From positions 1,364,001 through 1,428,000 of the forward strand of contig CM074131.1 in assembly GCA_037178625.1 (NCBI GenBank): 64,000 bases of DNA. The letters are read 5' to 3'. A program made the translations under genes and the position numbers. The notes beneath the pieces are model-generated. The model searched no databases. It was not told the origin of the DNA and saw nothing but the letters and a program-made list of their open reading frames with translations. This document shows, one piece after another, positions 53,889-61,667 of this stretch. The first letter of the stretch is position 1; every line of letters starts with the position of its first letter. This DNA comes from Skeletonema tropicum. Lineage: Eukaryota; Bacillariophyta; Thalassiosirophyceae; Thalassiosirales; Thalassiosiraceae.

Positions 53889-55952
53889 CTACATTGTGGC
53901 TGCGGCTCCATCCAAAGACCAATATGTTTTCCTCAAACTCAACCAAAGAGCTCTTGACTCTTCCACGACCTCTTGCTGTTTTTCAAGCTTTTCTTTCTCA
54001 ATTGACGATGGATCAAGAAGCGCTTCGCAGATGCTCTCCCAAGCACCGCAGTGGTCGGTTACACACAATTCAGTTAAGTCAGGTTCGTAATCTTCATCGT
54101 TCGATCTCTCGGCATTTTTTATCTTCGCTTCCATCAATGATGCAACCTTGAACTTGTGCTGCCGTTTGAGAGACTCGTGAAGTTTTCTCATGAAAAGCAG
54201 TGTTTCTTCGTGTCGTGGTCCAAAAATCAGGGAGTCTGATCGTACTCTCACCAGCCTTGACAGAACCTTCTCAGCAGAGCCAAGGCGCCCCTTTTTGAGG
54301 TAGATACATGCAAGTGCGAAGTAGTCTCGAATATTCTCCTCCTTACCTGGATGCAGGTCCTCCAAACGAACCTTTTGAGTGGCATCCTCGCCCACACTGA
54401 TGAGTTCGGAGAGAAACGTTCGGTTAAGCCCACTTAGTGTCTTCTTTATATCGTAAGTCGTTGTGCTGTCCACATCATTCGCCTTGCATGCCTTATAATG
54501 CGCATATCCTTTCCCTTCCTTGATGTTCCACATCTGTTCAAGATGAAGTTGAATTTCGCAGATATGTCCATCAACATCAATGTTTATCTTGCAATCTCGG
54601 TATCCACCCGCAAGAGGAGCATGGTCGGCCCTCAAATTCGAGAGCTTTATCCTTCGGACAATGTCTTTATACTTGGTGAGTATTATCTCCATCACCGCAA
54701 GAAGGGTGGCAATATCTTTGGCGAACATTGCCACCCGACAGTAATCAGTCACAAGAAGGGGGTCTCCACCGTACTTCTTCGTGCATTTCGTCAGTGCTTC
54801 AGATGCCTTCTTGATTGGACCGACGGCAAAGGTCTTCATACTCAACTTTGCTCCAATGTCAAAGCAAATTTCTTTTAACTTCGGCATGGCTACTACTGCA
54901 TCCTCAACTAAACGGTGGCAGATGCGGATAGGACTCGTATCAGCGTATTCTTTCCTGTTCTGCTGCTTTATGAGCTTGTCTTCGTTTGTGCATCCATCGT
55001 CACCACTATCGGCGATACCAACCAAAGAATTGAGGTATGGATAGAGAGGATCCTTCTTCAGTTGATGGAACTCGTAATCGTAGAGTCTACTCTCAAAAAG
55101 CAGATTGTTTACATCTGAATAAAAGTACCAAGCGTTCACGGCAGCCTTATCATGATTCTTGAACAGAACGTTACCAGGCAACTCCATCTCTTCTTCGGTA
55201 GGAGGTTGCTCAACGCCTTCGCTCCAAAAGGATTCGTTCGTAAAGACAGTTTCTGGGACCTGTGATGTTGACTCTCCCGGTAGAGGAAACTCTTCTTCTT
55301 CTTTTTGAACGACCTCGATCTGTTCATGTGTGGCCTTGATTGCTTCGTCTATTCCATGGTGCGCTCTCTCAAATGCAAACTTGTGATTGTCCTCTCGAGA
55401 AGCATACGAGGATGATTGTGGAAGAGATGGATTAGTGGTTACTTCGTTGATCTCTTGAAGAACTGTGGACCTCACTCTGGGTAATGATGCTACTTTAGCT
55501 TCCTCGTCATCACCGTAGCACCCCTGAATCTGTACCACTGTACTTTTCTTCTGGTAGAAGTCTTGGATTGCCTTCAAACGAGCATCAAGCGCTAATCGGA
55601 TCTCTTCATCAGCAACGTGAACTTTCAACTCTGCGTGATATTGTGCACGCAATGATTCGTAGTAGATTCGTTCTGCGACCAAATCATGATTTGCAACATT
55701 GACAACCTTCCCGAAAATAGAGTTCGTGGTAGAAATAGATCCATCACTGAGGACAACGCTGTGCCTAGGAGGAGTGAGAGTCTTTTCTCTGTCTTTAGTT
55801 GCAATATAGTCGACCTTATTCGAATTTGAACAAGTCTGGGTGGTGTCCGAGTCGTCAGTAGCTGACTTTTCTTCTTCGTCGGCAGTCATCAGCGCGGACT
55901 CGGGGCTTAGGCTTTCAGCCGATGCTTTGACTATTACTTCTTTGTTCAACAT
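53889..55952 (-). CDS. RelA/SpoT-domain protein with C-terminal repeats
   Basis: 687 aa from the ATG at 55952. Residues ~377-490 match the RelA/SpoT nucleotidyltransferase fold: a Lys-rich substrate strand (KKASEALTKC), VTDYCRVAMFA in place of DxxGxR, GYRDCKINI in place of GYRSLH, CEIQLHLEQM for E(I/V)Q, and HYKACK. An EENIRDYFALACIYLKKGRLGSAEKVLSRLV segment (~539-575) and the following helices resemble TPR/kinesin-light-chain repeats. There is no HD hydrolase domain, so any activity would be synthesis only; several catalytic positions differ, so (p)ppGpp synthesis is uncertain. The N-terminal 250 residues are acidic and disordered. Coding-like sequence continues upstream in other frames, so the true start may be further 5'. 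Confidence 0.75.
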   Translation of the reverse strand: MLNKEVIVKASAESLSPESALMTADEEEKSATDDSDTTQTCSNSNKVDYIATKDREKTLTPPRHSVVLSDGSISTTNSIFGKVVNVANHDLVAERIYYESLRAQYHAELKVHVADEEIRLALDARLKAIQDFYQKKSTVVQIQGCYGDDEEAKVASLPRVRSTVLQEINEVTTNPSLPQSSSYASREDNHKFAFERAHHGIDEAIKATHEQIEVVQKEEEEFPLPGESTSQVPETVFTNESFWSEGVEQPPTEEEMELPGNVLFKNHDKAAVNAWYFYSDVNNLLFESRLYDYEFHQLKKDPLYPYLNSLVGIADSGDDGCTNEDKLIKQQNRKEYADTSPIRICHRLVEDAVVAMPKLKEICFDIGAKLSMKTFAVGPIKKASEALTKCTKKYGGDPLLVTDYCRVAMFAKDIATLLAVMEIILTKYKDIVRRIKLSNLRADHAPLAGGYRDCKINIDVDGHICEIQLHLEQMWNIKEGKGYAHYKACKANDVDSTTTYDIKKTLSGLNRTFLSELISVGEDATQKVRLEDLHPGKEENIRDYFALACIYLKKGRLGSAEKVLSRLVRVRSDSLIFGPRHEETLLFMRKLHESLKRQHKFKVASLMEAKIKNAERSNDEDYEPDLTELCVTDHCGAWESICEALLDPSSIEKEKLEKQQEVVEESRALWLSLRKTYWSLDGAAATM

Positions 55953-57419
55953 CCCATTCCCCCCAATCACGTAACAGACTACCTCCTTCGACGTTCCTTT
56001 GAAGCTATTGATTCATCTTTAGCATCAACCGATAATGTACGATCCTCATTTTTCGCCATTCTGATCCCACCCCTCTGATTCGTAGTCTTTGAAAGAGTCG
56101 TCATTAACCCTCATCGGACTGCCTTTTTTCACTTTCCTTTTCTTCCACGTCATCTTCTTCCTCTGGTGACGATGCATCCGAGGAAGAAGTATCCCAACGA
56201 TTCGCAGCCAGCAGCAACAGCCTTGTTCGCTTGACGCATTGGGGGGGGCCAAGAGTTGTGCAACTGGAGTGTCCGACTTGACTGTGTCAGTCCTCCTCAA
56301 GCGACATGGGCTGATTATTAAAACACCGACTTTCCACTTCATCAATAGTGTCAATTGAGAACCCCATAATTGAGCTTCCTGAGTAGGTGGAAGGGCTGGC
56401 GGCACTCTGATGGGTAAGATTGATAGAGCGGATCCATTTTATATACTGCTTTGCTTGGAATAATCTGTCGCTCTGCTGGAGAGTTTTCTGCCTTCTCAAT
56501 CAAGAGATTTGGTTGCAGGTTTGGATGGATCTAACAAATTCTCTGCGCTCGATTCCATTCTCTTCGCTTGATTCATCCTCCGAATCAAGGAAAGGGTTTG
56601 TTTGTAGCAGGCAGTTCTTCTGCACTAAATTCGTCTTCCGACTCTACAACTGGGTTTGTTCGCACCAGTCTTCTCCGATGATTCGGTCGAGGATTGATCG
56701 GTTGCCAATACCTCGCGGCTGCGGTCAAGCATATTCCTGATTCGCAACTGAACCGAACCGATTGTTGTTTGAAGAGACGGCCGTACTCACACTATCAAAT
56801 GTATTGAGGCTGATGTCACTTCTAAAGTGATACTCCTTCTTCATGGCACGTAACTTGAAACTTTTTCCTTTAATGCATTGTTTCTTTCTTCGGTCACTAC
56901 CGATGCGAGGACTGTTGCTTTTTATCAAGATCAGCCACATCCACATCCTTCTTTGCAGGAAGAGCTGAAGCGGACTTATGAGCCTGAGCTAGTGGACCGT
57001 CTACCTCTTCAATTTCCGTTTCCAATCGTCATCGAAAGCAGGTTTGGTAGTCGTGCCTGTACACTCCCAAAAAACATTTAAAGTAGCCAATCGCTGGTCA
57101 TCGATTGGAGCTGTAGCAAACTCTTCTTCACTGTTATCACGCTTCTCCGAGTTGGGTGACTCTGGCAGTGCAGCCAAGGTATTCGGTACAGCTGCAGCAT
57201 TATATGTAGAACCACAAGTCGTCAAACTATCAAGCAAGCGTATCAAAACTTGCACCACTATCAAAGACATACACGTTTGATGTGGCTCGAAGTGCTGAAA
57301 TCTTTCCCTTCAAGGCATCGATCCGCCGCCGACGCTCTCTCAGCTGTTGACGAGACGGCAGGACGAGATACCATTGTCGTTTTGTTCTACTAATAATTAT
57401 TACTTCTGATGCGCATCTA
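55953..57419 (-). pseudogene. Frame-broken coding stretch beside the assembly gap
   Basis: On the minus strand, protein-like sequence runs for ~1.4 kb but changes frame many times, each change marked by a stop. Pieces include RTKRQWYLVLPSRQQLRERR (57.4 kb), SPNSEKRDNSEEEFATAP (57.1 kb), RAMKKEYHFRSDIS (56.8 kb), LDSEDESSEENGIERREF (56.55 kb), SIDTIDEVESRCFNNQP (56.3 kb), DASSPEEEDDVEEKESE (56.15 kb) and DDSFKDYESEGWDQ (56.1 kb). Some breaks sit at homopolymers, for example the five-A run near 56046. It is either a decayed gene or a real 5' portion of the RelA/SpoT-domain gene damaged by sequence errors near the 500-N gap. I recognise no family. Confidence 0.6.
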
Positions 57420-57919
57420 NNNNNNNNNNNNNNNNNNNNNNNNNNNNNNNNNNNNNNNNNNNNNNNNNNNNNNNNNNNNNNNNNNNNNNNNNNNNNNNNN
57501 NNNNNNNNNNNNNNNNNNNNNNNNNNNNNNNNNNNNNNNNNNNNNNNNNNNNNNNNNNNNNNNNNNNNNNNNNNNNNNNNNNNNNNNNNNNNNNNNNNNN
57601 NNNNNNNNNNNNNNNNNNNNNNNNNNNNNNNNNNNNNNNNNNNNNNNNNNNNNNNNNNNNNNNNNNNNNNNNNNNNNNNNNNNNNNNNNNNNNNNNNNNN
57701 NNNNNNNNNNNNNNNNNNNNNNNNNNNNNNNNNNNNNNNNNNNNNNNNNNNNNNNNNNNNNNNNNNNNNNNNNNNNNNNNNNNNNNNNNNNNNNNNNNNN
57801 NNNNNNNNNNNNNNNNNNNNNNNNNNNNNNNNNNNNNNNNNNNNNNNNNNNNNNNNNNNNNNNNNNNNNNNNNNNNNNNNNNNNNNNNNNNNNNNNNNNN
57901 NNNNNNNNNNNNNNNNNNN
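57420..57919. other. Assembly gap, 500 N
   Basis: Exactly 500 undetermined bases, a conventional placeholder length. It hides the 5' end of the nucleolin-like gene and perhaps the start of the frame-broken minus-strand gene. Confidence 0.99.
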
Positions 57920-58953
57920 GGTGTCTTCCTCCGGATCCTCCTCCTCTTCCTCTAGCTCCTCTTCCAGCGACTCTGATTCCGACGGTGATGATGACACCAA
58001 AGAATCCGAAGTCCCCGCCGCCGATGATGGAGTTCCCTCAAAGAAACGCAAGGCCGAGACAGTCCTCTCCAACGAAAATGGAGATAAGAAACAACACACC
58101 GGTGAGGAGGGCGGTGAGAATACCAAGATTTATGTTCGTGGATTGCCATGGAGGGCAACTGAAGAGGAAGTTAGAGATTTCTTTACCAGTTGTGGTGAGA
58201 TGACGAGTGTGGAGTTGCCTCTTCAGGATGATGGAAGGAGTAGTGGTACTGGTGAGTTTTATTAGTGAATTTTTGCAATGATATATGTGCATTTAATACT
58301 CAAACATGTGTACTCATCTCAAACACTATTTTGCCTATCTCATGAAAGCCATTATTGCGTTCAGTGATGCTGCTGGTGCCGCAGCTGCCATGGAACATAA
58401 CGGAGCCGACTTCAACGGTCGCTGGCTCAACATCAAGTATTCCACATCTAAACCCATCACAGCTGCACGTGAACCTTCCCAAAAGGAAGAGGGCTGCTTG
58501 ACAGTTTTTGTTGGAAACCTCTCATTTCACATTGACGAAGAAACTGTTCGTGATACATTCAAGGACTGTGGTGAAATTACAGCTGTTAGATTTGCAGAGG
58601 ATAAGGAGACTGGTCAGTTCAAGGGGTTTGGACATGTAGAATTTGCTGAGACTGAGAGCACTGATGCGGCAGTTGCTTTGGCAGGAACTTATGTCATGGA
58701 TAGACCGTTGAGGGTTGACTACGCAAATGAGCGTCGTGATCGTGGCTTTGGTGGTGGAGGAAGAGGCGGTGGAAGGGGAGGAAGAGGTGGTCGTGGAGGT
58801 TACATGGGGGGAGGAGGAGGTGGCCGTGGTAGAGGAGGAAGAGGCGGCCGTGGGGGAGGAAGAGGTGGTGGAAGGGGAGGAGGCAATTCCTTTGGAGCAA
58901 AGAAGAATGGATCAATTGCCGCCTTTTCGGGAAATAAGATTACGTTCGATTAA
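57920..58953 (+). CDS. Nucleolin/Gar2/Nsr1-like RNA-binding protein (5' partial)
   Basis: Two visible exons, 57920-58251 and 58349-58953, with a 97-bp intron (GTGAGT...AAAG). The N-terminus is lost in the gap. Order: Ser tract and acidic DSDSDGDDD, basic KKRK signal, RRM1 (IYVRGLPW; its second half, AIIAFSDAAGAAAAMEH, continues across the intron), RRM2 (VFVGNLSF and RNP1 KGFGHVEF), and a C-terminal Gly/Arg RGG domain of ~50 residues. This architecture is that of nucleolin, fission-yeast Gar2 and yeast Nsr1, which act in pre-rRNA processing in the nucleolus. RRM1's RNP1 is atypical. It is convergent with the P450 (96 bp). Confidence 0.92.
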
Positions 58954-59049
58954 ACGACAACAATATAGTGACGGCTATTTGTCAATTCAATGGGGTGGGG
59001 ATAAATCTAATTACAACTTTACAATGGTATCTATATATAACAAATCAAC

Positions 59050-60735
59050 TCAGCTCAAACTGGTCAATTCGACGACAGCACCATCAGCAGGCTTTGGGAT
59101 GATGCTAACCTTCTTCCAGGTTACATTGTCTTGATTCATGTTCACCAAGTTGAAGTCTACACGACGGGCCAATAATGCGAGGAAGACCTTCATTTCGGCC
59201 ATGGCCAAGTTGTAGCCCAGACAGAATCGAGGACCGTATCCGAAAGGCATGTACTCGGTGGGTTTCGTATTTTCATCAAGCCATCGCTCTGGTTTGAATC
59301 CCTTGACAATGTCCATATGAGCATTGTTCTCCTCCTTCACAACTGGGTCACCCTCATGTGTTAGATAGATATTGAACACAACCCCGTTGCCTTTGGGGAT
59401 TTGTGTGCCATCCACCACAATTGTTTCTTCTGCTACACGCATTGCACCGGTACTGCCGAGTGGTTTAATCCTCAAGGTCTCTTTAATGACCGCATCGAGG
59501 TAAGGGCAGTCTTTCTCGATCATTTCACGAGTCATCTCTTCTGTGCCGTGCTTGTCAATCATAGCAAGTTGCTCGTCTTTCAGCTTCTTTAGAATATCCT
59601 TGTGAAGCCCCAATGCAAGTGCTGCTACGGTGAGAGTGGATGCCGCAGTTTCAGACCCAGCCAAAATCAAAAGGAGCGCATTACTAATAACATCGTCACG
59701 AGACAATCTCTTCGATGGGTCTTCTTCATCACGTGCAAAATACATGGCTGACATTGTTGTTGAACCATCTGGACCGTCTCTTTCCAGTTGATCCATCTTT
59801 CGAACAATTTTGGAAACGAGATAGGCATTTCCCTTGCCCGCCTTGGTATTTTCAATACTGGGCATGAGAATCGTACGCAAATCAACAATCCCATTAATCC
59901 AATTTTCCACTGCCTCATTAAATTCCACAATTTCGTCATCCTTCAAATCCAATCCCAAAATCTGTCTCCAGGCAACATCGAGCGTGAAGTTAGTCAACAC
60001 ATTCTCCATAGTCACAGGTGTCCCCATTGTCAACTGATCCAATTGCTCACTTGCACTTGCCACCAATGCAGGAATGGCCAAATTAATCTTCTCCGGAGTC
60101 ATCGATTGACCCACCAACCGTCTCATGTATTGATGACGATCAGCTTCATTGACAAATAACATACTCTCACCACCAAACAAATTTGTCAATCTCGTCATTA
60201 CCGTAGTAGTCCGAATTTTCTTAAACTCTTGATTGAAGGCCGCCTTTACATTCTTCATCCCTGACAACATGACGATAGGCTTCCCGAATGCCATGTACCG
60301 AAAAATATTCTTATTTTTCATCTTGGCGGCTTGTCGACGGAAGAAGTCCCCGGGGCCAGTTTCCGCAGAGCCCTGCTTGGTGTAAAAGTCAATATTGCCT
60401 AAAATTGGACATCCTAATGTTCCTTCGGGAAGTGGATATTCGGAGAAATTTGCATCGGGTAGTCCCTTCTTTTTGTGAGCTCTGTAAATAGAGACGGCTA
60501 CGGCGGATGCTGCTGTGGATAGGACAATGGTGTTACGGAGGGGTGGGGAGAGTTTGGTCACGACTGATGGGAGGAGGGCGGCGTCGAGGCGAGTGGTTGT
60601 TTCATGATGTGATGTGTTAATTTTTGCATTGGAGGAGGACGATGATGAAATTGTTTTGCCGGTGGGGAGAACAAATGCGCTGCAGCTGGTGGCTGCTGCC
60701 ACGAGCACAGCGGATAGGAGCCTTTGGGAGATCAT
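59050..60735 (-). CDS. Cytochrome P450, probably plastid-targeted
   Basis: A 561-aa single-exon P450 with the I-helix AGSETAAST (oxygen activation), K-helix ETLR (ExxR), FKPERW and the haem loop FGYGPRFCLGYNLA with its Cys ligand. PLPEGTLGCPILGN is the proline-rich hinge. The N-terminus (MISQRLLSAVLVAAATSCSAFVLPTG) is a signal peptide followed by Phe (CSA-FVLP), close to the diatom ASAFAP plastid motif. A further hydrophobic segment (~68-85) may anchor it. The haem-loop and I-helix pattern resembles the CYP26/CYP120/CYP85 clan; the substrate (sterol, carotenoid or other isoprenoid) is not determinable. A transposon sits 88 bp upstream of the ATG. Confidence 0.95.
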   Translation of the reverse strand: MISQRLLSAVLVAAATSCSAFVLPTGKTISSSSSSNAKINTSHHETTTRLDAALLPSVVTKLSPPLRNTIVLSTAASAVAVSIYRAHKKKGLPDANFSEYPLPEGTLGCPILGNIDFYTKQGSAETGPGDFFRRQAAKMKNKNIFRYMAFGKPIVMLSGMKNVKAAFNQEFKKIRTTTVMTRLTNLFGGESMLFVNEADRHQYMRRLVGQSMTPEKINLAIPALVASASEQLDQLTMGTPVTMENVLTNFTLDVAWRQILGLDLKDDEIVEFNEAVENWINGIVDLRTILMPSIENTKAGKGNAYLVSKIVRKMDQLERDGPDGSTTMSAMYFARDEEDPSKRLSRDDVISNALLLILAGSETAASTLTVAALALGLHKDILKKLKDEQLAMIDKHGTEEMTREMIEKDCPYLDAVIKETLRIKPLGSTGAMRVAEETIVVDGTQIPKGNGVVFNIYLTHEGDPVVKEENNAHMDIVKGFKPERWLDENTKPTEYMPFGYGPRFCLGYNLAMAEMKVFLALLARRVDFNLVNMNQDNVTWKKVSIIPKPADGAVVELTSLS

Positions 60736-60822
60736 GACGGTTAAATCAATAGGAGCAGGTCAACGCTGCACGCTTCCTGGCAATGCAACGCCGATGTACT
60801 TATCTAATGGCCTTAAGCCTTA

Positions 60823-61667
60823 CAGTCGTCGTACGGTTATTTTGACACACGCTTATTTTGACATTACAGTTATTTTGACACAGCAGCAGAGAACACTACC
60901 TTCTCTTATCGCTGGCTTCCCCGCTTCTTCCGAGGAGGGAGAAGAGGCAGCTCAGCCACACAAACCACCATGACCATGACCATGACATTACCATACACAA
61001 TACTTACACAATACAGCGAGACAAATTAATAAAGTAAACGACAATGAGTGCTGCTAGATGTGCTGCGGGCGATTATTGCGACATGGAAGGCCTCCCCTTG
61101 CCGCCTGAAGGCAGCAGGGATTCGAGACACTTTTGTCTTCGTTGCGGACATCAGAAGCATGCGCCGTGTGGGCACCAATTTGATGATTTGCGAGGTAACG
61201 AAGAAATTCGTCCGAGACACCATTGCTGCTTGCAGAGGCAGCATTAGACGCAATCAAGAAACTCCGTGAGAATGAGAATGCGGGTTCAGAGGAGGACGAC
61301 GAGAATGACGACGAGGATGATGATGCAGATGCACGGTACAATATCTTCTTCAATTCATTTGGTCATCTACGCTCTCGTAACGTCGAATTGATTATGGTCT
61401 TAAACAGCAAATCTGATGAATTGGTGAAAGATTTATCGTTGACTCTGGAACAACTGAAATTGACGTGGGAGCATGAAGACTTCTAAATATGTAAGCAACC
61501 TTGCTTTGTCTCCTCCTTTGTCTGAAACCTATGTACATACCTATGTACTGGTATTTAAGCTTATGTACCGATGCCTATTTACTTGCTACACGGATGTTTT
61601 GACAAGTACGGTTATTTTGACACGCTGAGCCAGAACACAGTGTGTCAAAATAACTGTACGACGACTG
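60823..61667. mobile_element. Tc1/mariner-like element with TA target duplication
   Basis: An 845-bp element with 28-bp terminal inverted repeats that begin CAGTCGTCGTACGGTTATTT at 60823 and match the inverted right end (61640-61667) at 27 of 28 positions. TA dinucleotides flank both ends (60821-60822 and 61668-61669), the Tc1/mariner signature. Subterminal TTATTTTGACA motifs repeat at both ends. There is no DDE/D transposase, so it is non-autonomous. It carries a small spliced gene. Its right TA is the first base pair of satellite array 2. Confidence 0.88.
61044..61486 (+). CDS. Small Cys/His-rich acidic protein inside the mariner-like element
   Basis: Joining 61044-61194 with 61236-61486 across a 41-bp GT-AG intron gives 133 aa in frame. 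Without splicing the frame stops after 67 codons, and a second frame opens downstream. The N-terminal half has a Cys/His set (CAAGDYC...FCLRCGHQKHAPCGH) that could bind zinc. The second half has an acidic run (EEDDENDDEDDD) and ends in a helical SDELVKDLSLTLEQLKL. I recognise no family. The intron is short for this genome, which lowers confidence. Possible roles (captured host fragment, DNA-binding helper of the transposon) are guesses. Confidence 0.5.

Noticed and set aside
54498..54878. 126-codon plus frame inside the RelA/SpoT-domain gene
   Set aside because: Complement of the conserved synthetase-like domain; no independent support.
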